The notes under the pieces: model-generated | What the model was told of the DNA's origin: nothing | What the model saw: the letters and a program-made list of their open reading frames with translations, nothing else | Databases searched by the model: none | From: Eurosta solidaginis | Lineage: Eukaryota; Arthropoda; Insecta; Diptera; Tephritidae | Assembly (NCBI RefSeq): GCF_040869045.1 | Contig: NC_090319.1 | Span: 56,764,779 to 56,828,778 of the forward strand | Length of the DNA stretch: 64,000 nt | Reading direction: 5' to 3' | In this document: positions 33,123 through 44,772 of the stretch, in pieces | How positions within the stretch are numbered: position 1 is the first letter of the stretch | How the letters are laid out: each line of letters starts with the position of its first letter | Position numbers and translations under genes: made by a program

Positions 33123-34514
33123 AAAAGATATTTCCAAAAAAACAGAAACATTACCCCGAAATGTTCCGAAACCGGAGGTGGAGTTCAAAGTATTTTTGCG
33201 CAGAAGACTTTTCTGCATTGGCGGCCGGTTTAAGATTAAAATTAAATCCGCGCAAAACCCTTTTCAACAGAATTTTTTCCTGTGTATAACAAAGTTTACA
33301 ACCATGTTTCAAATTGTTTTGCAAATATCTCTAATCCTATATATTTGGACGTGTATTAAGAATGTCATGCTGTCCTATAGAATTACTGCTGTAATAATGT
33401 GAAATGATAAAATGAAAACCAATTTTCATACGTTTGAACAGATTTATTAATTTTTTCATTTTATCACAAAACGCGAGTCGCCTCCCGTAATCTTAATACA
33501 ACTTACACCTGTGCTAAATATGCTTTAAGGCCACAGAATTCACAGTCGGTGAAGATTACTGAGTCTTGTGTGAAATATATAAAATAAGGCTAATATCTCT
33601 AACTAGAAAGCATAGAAAACGTAGGTTTCCTTATTAAGCTTAGTATTATATCAAAATGTCCATAAAAAACCTCAAGAAAAATTTCGTTTGTCTAGCAGTA
33701 CCATCCTCAAGAAACCTCGTACGCTTTCTGCTACTTTTTCTATGGAATTTTTAAAAATAGTTGACAGGGGAGCCCTGGTTTCACCAGGAAATATATGTGC
33801 GTCTCATTATTTCTTGAGCAGCGACCCTGTGAGGAGTCGCTGAAATACCAGGGGCAACAGTGACTTCATAAGGTTTTTGAGTTATCAACTCTATTTGAGC
33901 TAAAATGTTCTTTTTCCCTTGCTGAGTGTATTATTCTTAACTTAATTGAGCGTATTTTCAATTTGTATATGTTAATTTTGACACATTTTCTTTTGATGCA
34001 ATGCTAAGTCTGATTTTTCGTCAAGCAAGGAAGTGACGCTTCATGAAGAACATTGCAATCAAGGAGATGTAAAATTTTCTAGGCCACTAATATTTCACGC
34101 CAAAAAAAATGCCTTAAATATTTCAATGAACTTCGTAATCACATAAAAAGTAGTAATAACTTGAACACTTTTAAAAAAAAGTTTACTGGAGTACTGTAAA
34201 GCCCTTTCAATAAGATACAGTTTTTTCCTTTATTTTTGCATGACATATCCGATACTGGAGCGCGAGAAGGAAATGGTAATAGCGGAAGCAGCAAAATACA
34301 ATGCATCCGGCCCTAAGGAAAAGAAAACAGGTCGCCACGTGTAATTCCAGACTCACTTGCATTCCAAAGGCATCAATATAACAAAACTATATGATGTGTA
34401 ATTAAAACAAGGCCAAACAAAAAGGGGGATTGGAAATACGTCCTTTTTATGTCCATGCATTCCGACAGAACATTACTAGGCAAAGTTGCGGAGTGATTGG
34501 AAACACGTTATTGC
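33123..34514. other. Intergenic stretch between the Penelope pair and CEP120
   Basis: Unique AT-rich sequence with no coding frame I trust. A short inverted pair 'accaggaaatata' and 'atttcagcgact' patches near 33780-33850 do not form a clear element. Confidence 0.4.
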
Positions 34515-34825
34515 AAAAATGTAAGGCGCGAAATCTCCGAAGAGATTTTAGGCGGAACTTCTTCCAACGTCGTCCTTTAAATGTTTCACTTATTTTATGT
34601 CGACTCAGAACGGCGTCTGCAATGGAGTTTTCACTGAGAGCTTTTCATGGCAGAAATACACGCCGAGTGCATGCGCTGTCTAGGGGCGAAGCCGCTTAGA
34701 AAAATTTTCTTCTCATTGAAAAAACTTGTTTCTAAAATCTTGATATCGCTCTGCACGTGGCGTGAGCCCAGCATCTTCGGTGTGGTAGGCGGAGCTCGCT
34801 ACCATCATACCACGGCGACTTCGAC
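34515..34825 (-). mobile_element. tRNA-derived SINE, about 310 bp
   Basis: Minus-strand head GCCGTGGTATGATGGTAG is an A-box-like start. CTCCGCCTACCACACCGAAG and GGCTCACGCCA (degenerate B-box) follow, then the body 'gtatttctgccatgaaaagc' and 'aatctcttcggaga'. A second copy is at 52495-52705 on the plus strand, and a 3' piece at 22479-22725. It sits about 250 bp upstream of the CEP120 start codon. Confidence 0.85.
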
Positions 34826-35074
34826 TTGTTCTCTGATACTTGGTTTAAAAAATAAACCCTATCTTCGTTTTACATCACTGAACATTTGCGACAATTGTGA
34901 ATGCTTAAAAAAAAGAAGAAGAATTAACTCATTCCATTTTGCCACTGCCAATTGAGAAAATTCGAAAACTTCGTTACTTAACTTCCTTTATCATATAATT
35001 TTATAAAACAACTGATTATATTTTTTATAATATATAGAAATAATTTGTATAGAAAAATATAGCAAGTGTATGCC

Positions 35075-38000
35075 ATGAGCAACACAGCATATTCGGCATC
35101 TGAAAGCGACGCTTCCGAAACCGCAGACAACACTTACTGCATATTTTTGCATCTAGTCGAAGGTAAACCAAAAGTGAAAGTGTTCCAAGAATAACTATTG
35201 AACATCAATTTTTTAAAGGTATTGGACTACATCGTCGCGATGGAGTAGGAGACTTCACTGAACGACACAAAGATAAGGTTATTCTCACTGCCACTTTAAA
35301 CGGTGTAAAATTCGAAGTAGAGGGTCACTGTACAGAGACAGTAACAATCTTTAATAGCAATTGTATTTGGGAGTGTGAATTATGCGATATTAAGCGGTAG
35401 GTATTGTATTGTAATTCATCAGAAATGGATATGTAAATTTTTCGATTGTGTAGAATGAAAACTGATAATCGGCCAGTAAAACTTGAAATATTTATCAAAG
35501 GTGGTCGGTCAGATAACTCACCTCGGCGTGGAATCGGCTCACTTTTACTTCCCATAAGAGGTGTGCCAGTTGTAGCTGCGTTGAAGAATGTGCAAGTATG
35601 TTATACTATCTGAATGCTTTTCTGATCTGAAAAAAAAGTTCTTTATTTAGCTAAAGTTGCACTGGCATAAACTAAATGTGCTAAGTTCAGAGTGGCGCCA
35701 AAATAAGCCAGAAATCTATTTGATGTTGGTGATTGTTAAGAAGAATCTCATTGAAAATGGACAATTTGAAGCATTCCTAGGAAAGGTAATTGTCTGCATA
35801 TAGCTTTAATTCATTTCAACGCCTATATCTTTCCATAGAAAAAGGGCATCATAAATGGGGCACTGTCGCCAAAGAATTCTGAGACATCTCTTATGTTGCA
35901 ATCGCAAAACAACGTGTACGTACAGCTTCTCGAACAAGTCGGTCTTATACAAGTGGGCAATAACCCTGATGTTGACTGTGATATCTTCAATGTAGCTTTA
36001 ACTTTCAAACATTTGAAAAACCTGAAAAAACTATTGGAGCCAGAAAAGAGTTACAGCCATGTAACTAGTAACTTTGTATTTCATTATGATTTTCTTGGTA
36101 GCGCTTCGCAACTTGAAATGATTTTGAATCCATCTGATAGCTATACCATTAACGAAAAGATATTCCTCAGTTTTAAGTCATCATTGAAGAGTTTGCGTAC
36201 TTATTTTCAACGAATATTTTATGTACCTATAACTTTGTCTCTAAATGGTACTATTGTAGGTAAGTAAAAAAAATATAATAAATAATTTTTTTATAATGAC
36301 GAAACTTCTAACAAAAACGGATCCAAGTTATAACTAAAAAACTCGGCAACTTTCCACTCTAAGCAGTCGACATTTTCTATAAATCTTGTAGGTGGTTACA
36401 CGCACCATGGAGGTACAGCCCAATAATCCCAGTCAGGAACGATTTTATATGATTACGACCTATAGACCTATAGCTATTCTGCCTTTCCTTTCCAAGGTCG
36501 TCGAACGAATTTTGCACTGCCAGATAAATACTTATGTGCAGAATAATCTTCTCGCAGATTCCCAGTCTGGATTCAGGTCAAATCGTAGCTGTAAAACGGC
36601 GCTCCTATCGGTGATAGAGGATATTCGAGAACAAGTTGACAAAAATTTTACTGCTTTCCTGACTTCTCGACCATTCAAAAGCGTTTGACTCGGTCGACCA
36701 CACCGTTCTCTGCAAGAAGCTGGACAACATATTTAATTTCTCCAACTGTGTAACAGCCCTAATCAGATCGTATTTGGCTGACCGAACTCAGGCAGTAAGT
36801 GTTGGTAGCAGAAAGTCTGACTTCGTCAGTGTTTTAAGAGGAGTCCCACAAGGTTCAATCCTTGGTCCCCTGTTATTTGTTTTGTATATAAACGATTTGC
36901 CTGGTGTTCTCAAGTATTGTAATATTCACATTTATGCTGACGATGTACAATTGTATATGTGCTGTCCTAGTGATCGTACCAGTTCATGTATTAATAACTT
37001 AAATTACGATTTGTGTCAAATTGGTACGTGGGCTTCTATGAACGGCTTATGTCTTAACCCTAAGAAGTCGAAATGTATAGTCATTCATAGAAGGTCACTA
37101 GATAAAAGTGGAATGGAAAATTTAATTTTAGACAACACTATTATAGAATACGTTGACACGGCAAAAAATCTAGGTGTAGTTTTTAACAAAACCTTGACAT
37201 GGAAAGATCACATCTTCCGCACAGTGGGAAAAGTGTATGGGATGCTTCGTACACTCTGGCTTACACAATATTTTACTCCGTTACATATTCGTCTACTAAT
37301 AGCAAAAGCGTACTTAATACCTACGCTCCTTTATGGTTGTGAGGTTTACTCCAATTGTGACTATGTATGTAATAGGAAACTTAATGTTGTTTATAACAAC
37401 ATTGCTAGATACGTCTATGGGTTGGAAAGACTTGACCACGTCTCTCATCATGCTTACAGGTTGCTAAACATTTCGATAACCTTATTAAACTTAAAACGCT
37501 CACTACGCTACATAAATTAATATATATGAAGGAACCTGACTATCTGTATCGGAGGCTAAATCTTCTGCAGTCGTCTAGATCTGTTCTCCTTACCCACTTC
37601 AGACATCGTATGCTAATATCTGATCGCCAGTTCTTCATTACTTCCAATACGTCTTTGGAACTCGCTCCCTTCTAGACTTAGGCTTATAAGCAATGCTCTG
37701 CTCTTCAATAAAGAATTAACAAGTTTCTATAATAACCTACACAATTAAAATACTGATTTCTTCTAAGCAAATGTACTCTATCATTCGTTTATTTATTTAT
37801 TTACTATTTATTAAATATATTATTTATTGTAACCTTTTCTTAGCCATATTCATTAGCTTTAAGTTTCAAGTTTAAATTGGTCCTATTTTATGCCTTTTAC
37901 CGACTAGCACTGTAAAATAATTTTTGCCAAATTGTTGTGCTGGGATGAATTGCCTAATAAATACAAATACAAATACGTTGAACCGTCATGACCCCCCTTC

Positions 38001-41000
38001 TTCTCCAAAATTTTAAAGGATGTAATTTTAGTATTCACTATACGGGATTTGGCAAATAATAAGACTAAATTTCGGAGCAGATAGTTGATAGCATGTATTA
38101 ACATCAACACATACACGGTTATACCAGGAAATGAGGCAATCAAAACGTCAAAACGGAGGAAATTGCTTGCCACCCGCCACAATAGAGATGGAAGGTTGGA
38201 ATACTACCATTTAAACACTGTTAACACAACAACAACAACAAGGTTGGCGCCAATACACTGAAATAACAGAAGAGGCGATACACGTGTACATCGATGGCTC
38301 CATTCCCCAGCGGGTTAGGGGCAAAGAATATACCCGAAGCTTGCATGCATGTCATAAGAGGCGACTAAAATATCCAAATTATTCAAGGGGTTGTGTAGCG
38401 CAAAATACAGCTCCTCCTTTCTCATCGAACTGGGGGGTGGGGCGGGATATCTAGATGGTTCAATATGACCGTTCCTGAGATGGTCGGGTTGTGTCTTGAT
38501 GGTGCTTGTTAGCGGAACGTGCCGGATCTATATCCGGCAAAGGACCATGATGTTGTATTAACGATAAACAACAACAGAGGACCATCAACATCGATAACAC
38601 TCCCTCAAAGATTTTGTCTTTATCGCACCAACAATAACCGATAGTTCCAAAGTAATGGAAGGAGTAGGGTATGCGGTATACTACAAGCTGCCAGATTACA
38701 GTAGTGTTTTTCAGGCGGAAGTAGTAGCCGTGACTAAAGCAGTAGAAACAGTTTAAGAAAATACCTTACTGCAGTTAATGTTGTTGTCTGCAGTCGCGTC
38801 AATTTTTACATTGGCAGCCAAGTAGCACAAAATCTAAAATAGTATTACGAGTGTTAGCAATCCCTGGAAAGAATCGTGGTAGGGAGAAATATGCATCTAT
38901 ATTGGTTACATGGACATATGGGAGTAGATAGAAATGAAAAAGCGGATGAGCTAGCTAAACGGGGCGCATTCCGCGAAGCTTGTACCGTAGAGGTTTTAAT
39001 CAGATTGTGCGAGATTTAAATAAGGCGACAGCTGCACATAATCGACCCAGCAGAAAAGGCGTGGAACCAAGCGCGGGGCTGCAAAACCTCGAAGATCATG
39101 TGCAGGTCTTACAAGCTTATACTAACAAAGTTACTCTTATCATTGAAAAAAGGGGGCTGTAGGATCATGATGAGCATTCTGACAGAGCACTGCCTTCTGG
39201 CGTCACGTGACTTTAAATAACACCTTGTCAAAGCACGTCTACTTCATCGTCACTGAAAAACGCACTTTCATAAACTTCAAAAAAGGAAAGTTGGAAGAAT
39301 ATAAATCCTTTACAGACAGCCGCCTAGCTGCCCTCCCTATCCCGACTGATGCCCGCCAAGGGGAGCGTGCCTTCCGTAAGGTCACATTTCATTACCGCCG
39401 GGAGAATTCCCGAAATCCGGCCCCACTTCCCGGCGGAGGCCGCAAACTTAGCGAGAGAACGTGACCTTATAAGCCAGCTTGACCCAGGCGACCCCCAAAT
39501 AAGGGATATAAACCAACGCATCAGATTGCTTGTAGATGAACACAAGCGGGCGAAATGGGAGGAGCACCTAAGAGGTTGTAACCTCTCTACCGGTGTGGGT
39601 AAACTTTGGTCCACCGTAAAGTCCCTATCGAATCCGACTAAGCACAAAGACAAAGTTTCCATCGCCTTTGGCGACAAAGTGCTGTCGGACGCGAAAAAAT
39701 GCGCGAGCGCTTTCTGCCGACAATATATAATGCATCCTACGGTCTACAAAGATAGACGGAGAGCCAATAGACGCGCACATAAACACAAATTCAGCGCGTC
39801 ATCAATCACCATCACCGCTAAAGAGGTTGAGGACGCCACTGGTCGTGCTAAACCATCCAAAGCAGTGGGCCCAGATGGCATAGCCATGCCGATGCTTAAA
39901 AACCTAGGGAAAGAGGGGTTCAAATATTTAGCGCATGTCTTCAATCTGTCTCTTTCCACCTTTGTCATACCTGAGAAATGGAAAATGGCCAAGGTGGTCC
40001 CGCTACTAAAGCCTGGGAAACCAGCTAACATAGGTGAGTCGTATCGTCCGATATCTCTCCTATCGCCAGTGGCAAAGACGCTTGAAGCCATTTTGCTCCC
40101 TTATTTCCAAGCAAATTTGCAGCTAGCCCCTCATCAGCATAGATTCAGAAAACTCCATAGCACTACCACCGCGCTGAATGCCATTAGCACCCAGATAAAT
40201 TGCGGCTTAGATCAATACCCCCACCATAGAACAGTACTCGTAGCGCTAGACCTATCAAAAGCTTTTGATACGGTCAACCATGGGTCGTTACTGCAGGACC
40301 TGGAAGGGTCTACCCTTCCTCCATGTCTTAAAAGGTGGACCGCAAATTATCTGGGTGGTCGGCAGGCATCGGTGCAATTTAGAAACGAAACATCAAAACC
40401 AAGGAGAATTAAGCAGGGGGTGCCACAGGGTGGTGTCCTATCCCCACTTTTGTTTAATTTCTACATATCTAAGCTACCTTCACCACCGGAAGGACTCACA
40501 ATCGTTTCCTACGCCGATGACTGCACAATAATGGCCACAGGCCCAGGCCCAAAGATCGATGCGCTATGCAATAAAATAAACGGCTACCGCCCTGATCTCT
40601 CCAGTTTTTTCGCCTCGCGAAACCTGGCATTATCACCGACTAAATCTTCCGCGACCTTATTTACAACATGGACGCCCCAAATGTCGACCATTTTGAACAT
40701 CCACGTCGATGGCACTACGCTACCGACTGTCCGACACCCAAAAATCTTGGGTGTGACGTTTGATCGGGATCTACATTATGGTGAGCACGCAGCCGCAATT
40801 GTTCCGAGAATTCAGAGCCGTAACAAAATCCTCAAATCCCTCGCTGGCAGTACTTGGGGAAAAGATAAAGAAACGCTCATGACTACACACAAAGCAATTA
40901 GCCAGCCGATTACGTGCTACGCGTCACCCATATGGTCGCCAAGCCTAAAAATCACCCACTGGAAGAAACTACAGGCCTGCCAAAATACTGCTCTCAGAAT

Positions 41001-43767
41001 CGCCACGGGCTGTCTTCTTATGTCCCCAGAACTCCATCTGCATAATGAGGCGAGAATACTCCCCATCAGGGAGAGAAATGAGATGCTGACCAAACAGTTC
41101 CTGTTGAATACCCAGAAACCTGCGCATCCCAACAGACATCTGATTGATGAACCAGCACCGCCTAGGGGCTTAAGGAGTCATCTCCGTAAGCATTTTGAGG
41201 AAATACGGCACCTGAGAACCCAGCCGTATGAAGTGAAAAAACACAAGCAGGTCCTTGGTGAACTCCATAAACAAGCGTCGGACCTTTATGCCGGGAATTG
41301 CCCGGTGAATCCAGTACTTAACGAAAATTATCCAAAACTTGCGGAAGAGGAACGCATACTCCCCAGGGAAACGCGTGTCACTCTTGCTCAACTTCGTTCT
41401 GGATACTGTAACAGGTTAAACTCTTACCTATCCAGAATCAACCCCGACATACAAAATGTATGCCCCGCTTGCAATGTGTCCCCACATGACACCAACCATC
41501 TCTTCAATTGTAATGTGGAACCAACGCCTCTAACACCCCTTTCCTTATGGTCCACCCCTGTTGAAACGGCAAGTTTCCTTGGACTCCCGTTAGAGGATAT
41601 TGATGACAATTTGTGATCGGTCGCGGCTATTAGGTGGGGCGAGCATTGCTACAACAACAACAACAACGTCTCGTGCTTGTGCCCTGTGCTAGCCAGGCTA
41701 AGACTCCAGCTTTTAGAGTAACACAGCTATCAGATCTGAAAGCAGCGAGTATCATAGGGCTTAGAAAGCCTCTAGTATTTGCAGACGAAGCATTTATTTT
41801 ATAACATAGTTCCTGGTTTCTAATTTTTTAGCATGATCGTTGCACCAACTGCTGGTAACACTATGAATTCATTCCGCCTATGTGAGTTCCTCACGGACCG
41901 GCCAGTACAATCTCACCATACATAGTTAACCAATTTGTACTGAACTCAATACTCATATCCAAATTAGGCGAGATTTTTTCAAAGTCAAGCTCAATGCATA
42001 TATGTATATATGTACATATTTACAGAGCAATATTTTTGTAATTTTACTATGAGGTTTCGTTTCTGAACAAATTTAAATTTATAAAAAATTAAATTTTATT
42101 TTAATTATGGTTTCTTCTAAATTTTAGCAAGTTATAGAATAGACTTCTCAAAACTTTTGCCGGAAGATACGTTTTTCAACACAAATAAAAATTTTAGTAA
42201 AACTGGCAGTTTTTGTATCGATCGATTATGTAAACCATTGAGTCCTCGTGTCGCAAAGCCCTCGGTGGATTATTTATTTTCCATGCAACTAGTAACGAGC
42301 TTCTCCAAAAGATCTACATATGACTATGTCCCAATGAGTGAGGCATATACATCATATAAAATTGATAATAAAGGTACTGTTGATATTACGGAGTGTTTTA
42401 GAAATTTGGACTTTCCTAAAACTATACAACAAAAGCGTGCCCCATACGATCCTGGACAAGTGAGTAGCCGCAACTATAGTAATTTTGAAATCTATGAACA
42501 CAATTATATGAAAATGCAAGCAGACGCTGTCATAATCGGCCGTGTGCTCGGAGAAAATAGTGAATTATTTGGTAAATCATCTGAAGACTTTTTAAAAGTC
42601 AAAGATGGTAGCAAAGACTCGCTGACACATCGATTAAGTAAAATGACAATGGACGAAAACTATGAAAAACTGACTCAGTCCCAAGACAGCATTTTAAATA
42701 ATTTGCAAGCTAGAGCAAAATCGAGCACTACATCCAGCCAGACGAGTAAACTTTTAACACGCAGCGTTGCGGTCAATACCGATCCAATTGAACAAGATCC
42801 TGAAGAAATGACTATGAAAATCGTGCAAGAATTGGAAGAATGGAAGGCTCAGCAAATGGAACATTTCATACAAGGCTTAGAGCAAAAAGAGGTTGGTTAT
42901 TTGGCTGAATTGGATAAACAATGGGAACAGCAACGCGCTATTTTGCAAGGTAGACTTGAGGCAAAGCTAGCTGCATGCGAGAAATTAAATGCAAAATTGG
43001 AAATAGCCCATGCTGAATTGAGCGCCAATGCATTAAAACATCAAGAAACTATAAGTATTGTGCAAACTGTGAAGCAAGATATTGAAAAAAGTTATGCGCA
43101 AAAATTTCAACAATTGGACGATGAAATGCAGCGTCTCAAACATGAAATACAACAACGTGCAGCAGAAAGTGCTGAACGTGAACTCGAACAAGCACAACAG
43201 CAGAACCAAGCAGCTGAAGCAAATGATTTGGAATCGGAGGAAAAGGTAGAAATGAAAATGCGTATTGAGCAATTGGAAAAGCAGTTGGCGGCAATGGAGA
43301 AGACACATTTCTCGGCTGAACAATTACAGGGCATGCTGGCGGATTTGGTTAGCTATAATATTAATACTATTTTGAATTAATTTTCGATTTTTAAGCAATG
43401 ACTCATTTCAGCACAAGCAAACTAAATGTTTTTCAGATATAGAAAAGGCCAAAGACTTCTATAAGGCGCAATGGTCGAAATCTGCGAAGCAATTACACAC
43501 CCTGCAAAGGAATATATTGAAGCAAAAGGAGAAGGCATTCGAAGAGAAACAGGATGAAAATATTGAGTAAGTTTTACTAATACAACAAATGAAATTTAAA
43601 CAAAAACTTTTACTTATCTAAATAAATTTTTGTTTTCGAAATCTTTTAGGTTCTGCTTAGAAGAAATACTCGAAGAAGAACAAGAGGCCTTAAACAGTGA
43701 CCGTAACGAATTGAAATATATCAAGAATTTACTTTATGAATCCTCAGGCGACGACAATGATGATTAG
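35075..43767 (+). CDS. Cep120: Centrosomal protein 120 orthologue, 8 coding exons, 818 aa
   Basis: Exons: 35075-35162, 35219-35396, 35454-35595, 35651-35785, 35839-36259, 42128-43347, 43412-43566, 43650-43767 (2457 nt; phases consistent throughout). CEP120 is a centriolar protein needed for procentriole elongation and appendage assembly. Residues about 20-170 form the first C2 domain (LHLVEG, then W-E-C-E-L, G-S-L-L-L-P, W-H-K-L). Residues about 215-345 form a second C2 (SNFVFHYDFLGSA, then FYVPITLSLNGTIVGASYRI). Residues from about 545 to 800 are coiled coil rich in E, Q and K, including ELEEWKAQQMEHFIQGLEQK, the stretch where vertebrate CEP120 has a similar ELEMWK segment. The C-terminus (FYKAQWSKSAKQLHTLQRN) matches the family end. 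It is shorter than human CEP120 (986 aa). Intron 5 (36260-42127) interrupts the second C2 domain and holds four retroelements; the other introns are 53-84 bp. Splicing around the large intron is inferred. Confidence 0.92.
36290..37975 (+). mobile_element. Jockey/CR1-like LINE, 5'-truncated, (AATAC)n tail
   Basis: RT in three frames: TYRPIAILPFLSKVVERILH, LADSQSGFRSNRSCKTALL, then after a frameshift near 36668 LRGVPQGSILGPLLFVLYIN and HIYADDVQLYMC (36774-37520). It continues in broken frames and ends 'aataaatacaaatacaaata' near 37974. It lies in CEP120 intron 5, same strand as the gene. Confidence 0.85.
37976..38244. other. Intron 5 stretch with an ACAAC-rich end
   Basis: No coding match. It ends in 'aacacaacaacaacaacaag', which resembles the 3' tail of the SINE S and LINE J families, so it may be a worn 3' fragment. 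Confidence 0.4.
38303..38638 (+). mobile_element. SINE family S, near-complete copy with TSD
   Basis: Head 'ccccagcgggttaggggc', then 'gtcataagaggcgactaaaa', 'gagatggtcgggt', 'ccggcaaaggaccatgatg', 'tcgataacactccct' and a 3' end 'ccaacaataac'. Flanks are cgatggctcca (38292-38302) and cgatagttcca (38639-38649), an 11-bp duplication with two differences. Confidence 0.83.
39241..41665 (+). mobile_element. Jockey-like LINE (family J), best-preserved copy
   Basis: 5'-truncated: the endonuclease domain is absent. RT, C-terminal region and 3' UTR are present, ending 'gctacaacaacaacaacaac'. ACGTCT stands at both ends (39235-39240 and 41666-41671). Copies or pieces of the same family are at 7330, 8926 and 21480. 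Confidence 0.88.
39349..41616 (+). CDS. Jockey-like LINE ORF2 C-terminal part: reverse transcriptase
   Basis: 755 codons without a break. RT: AKPSKAVGPDGIAMPMLKN at about 175, YRPISLLSPVAKTLE at about 230, LDLSKAFDTVNH at about 295, IKQGVPQGGVLSPLLFN at about 348 and VSYADDCTIMA at about 386 with both catalytic Asp. The C-terminus carries a CCHC-like knuckle, CPACNVSPHDTNHLFNC. The Met used here is simply the first in frame; the natural ORF begins upstream in a full element with an AP endonuclease. The open frame suggests a young insertion, but without the endonuclease it cannot retrotranspose on its own. Confidence 0.9.
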   Translation: MPAKGSVPSVRSHFITAGRIPEIRPHFPAEAANLARERDLISQLDPGDPQIRDINQRIRLLVDEHKRAKWEEHLRGCNLSTGVGKLWSTVKSLSNPTKHKDKVSIAFGDKVLSDAKKCASAFCRQYIMHPTVYKDRRRANRRAHKHKFSASSITITAKEVEDATGRAKPSKAVGPDGIAMPMLKNLGKEGFKYLAHVFNLSLSTFVIPEKWKMAKVVPLLKPGKPANIGESYRPISLLSPVAKTLEAILLPYFQANLQLAPHQHRFRKLHSTTTALNAISTQINCGLDQYPHHRTVLVALDLSKAFDTVNHGSLLQDLEGSTLPPCLKRWTANYLGGRQASVQFRNETSKPRRIKQGVPQGGVLSPLLFNFYISKLPSPPEGLTIVSYADDCTIMATGPGPKIDALCNKINGYRPDLSSFFASRNLALSPTKSSATLFTTWTPQMSTILNIHVDGTTLPTVRHPKILGVTFDRDLHYGEHAAAIVPRIQSRNKILKSLAGSTWGKDKETLMTTHKAISQPITCYASPIWSPSLKITHWKKLQACQNTALRIATGCLLMSPELHLHNEARILPIRERNEMLTKQFLLNTQKPAHPNRHLIDEPAPPRGLRSHLRKHFEEIRHLRTQPYEVKKHKQVLGELHKQASDLYAGNCPVNPVLNENYPKLAEEERILPRETRVTLAQLRSGYCNRLNSYLSRINPDIQNVCPACNVSPHDTNHLFNCNVEPTPLTPLSLWSTPVETASFLGLPLEDIDDNL

Positions 43768-43971
43768 TTAACACTTAAATCTTACTTAACAAAGACTACT
43801 CTGGTTTTGTTGTATTAACTGCACAAAATTTAACTGTGATACTTGAAGGTACTTTTTGCATACACTTTTAAATGATAGATTTCATACCATTAAAAATATA
43901 TAGCAATTGTGTCAATTATTGATATAAACTATTTTTATCAATGCCATTTTTATCGTGGCTTTATATATATA

Positions 43972-43977
43972 AATAAA
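43972..43977 (+). terminator. Poly(A) signal of CEP120
   Basis: AATAAA about 205 bp after the stop codon, within an AT-rich 3' UTR; another AATAAA lies about 10-20 bp beyond. Confidence 0.5.
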
Positions 43978-44039
43978 ATATTTTTTAATAAATTCTAATT
44001 ATATGAATGTACTTATTTCCTTGTTTGTCCCTTTATCGT

Positions 44040-44265
44040 TAAATTTTTTGGTCGGTCAACAGCTCGCGCCAGTTGCTTCTTCGGTCAGCTAACTGGCGCC
44101 GTTTGCTAACACCAAGGGAACTAAATTCCAGAGGGAAGCGGGCCGCCATTGTCTTTTGCTTCCATATGCGGGTTCCCATAAGAATTCCGAGCCTATCCTA
44201 GCCAACGTAGCCACTGAATACCCTTCATACAAAATTACGTAATTCTCAAGGGTAATATAATATAT
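44040..44265 (-). mobile_element. RTE-like LINE 3' fragment
   Basis: Minus-strand reading gives EPAYGSKRQWRPASLWN, then pieces like LGVSKRRQLADRRSN, parallel to the 7482-7774 fragment. Frameshifted and short. Confidence 0.65.
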
Positions 44266-44772
44266 GAAATTCAAGTTATGCTTTTATATAAATTGAAGTG
44301 TTGTTCATCAATAATTTATTTATAGAACAAACAATAACCGTAGACCGCAAATGTTTTTACAATCCGAATTAAAATGATGTGATAACTCAGCAGTAATTCA
44401 GAAGTGGAATATAATATACTGCTAACCCCATGAATAGGCCTACATTCGGGAGTTCACCCTTTCAAAGCAGTAACGAGATAAGGTAAGTGCATAATAGAAA
44501 CCAAATGATTCATATTGAGAAGTTAAGACAGTACAAGACAGTAAAAAATACGCTCGAAAAGTGAACTTCACTACGGCTAAATATTTGGATCAAGTACTCG
44601 AAATCGGTTCCTCACTAGGGTAGGCACCTTGTCGTTGGTGTGAGGGCTTAGCCGAACTCCATAGCGCCCTACTATGAGGCGGAGCTGTTTAGGACTGACA
44701 TCTACGCTGTTTGGCCTCATAGGAGGGCGGCGGGATGTCGGTGACCAAGAACTGCCAACCCCCTAATCCAGG
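44266..44772. other. Unassigned stretch
   Basis: 44570-44772 is GC-richer ('ggtaggcaccttgtcgttgg', 'gcggcgggatgtcggtgacc') and resembles LINE 5' leader sequence, but I cannot confirm it. Confidence 0.35.

Larger units (their letters stand above)
38245..41890 (+). mobile_element. RNase H LINE remnant, broken by a SINE and a Jockey-like LINE
   Basis: Pieces 38245-38302, 38639-39240 and 41672-41890 match 51380-52370 of the other RNase H LINE: 'gaggcgatacacgtgtacat', 'ggaaggagtagggtatgcgg', GHMGVDRNEKADELAKRG, 'gcccttctggcgtca'-like text, 'ctagccaggctaagactcca' and 'cggaccggccagt'. Many stops. It is the substrate into which the two other elements inserted. Confidence 0.8.

Noticed and set aside
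43033..43334. Minus-strand Cys/Ser-rich and Leu/Phe-rich frames
   Set aside because: Antisense to the coiled-coil exon of CEP120; composition mirrors Gln/Glu-rich codons.
43348..43380. CEP120 exon 6 reading on to a stop at 43380
   Set aside because: A 64-bp intron (43348-43411) with GT and AG restores the frame into exons 7-8, which match the CEP120 C-terminus. The direct acceptor at 43436 gives a stop at once or the wrong phase.
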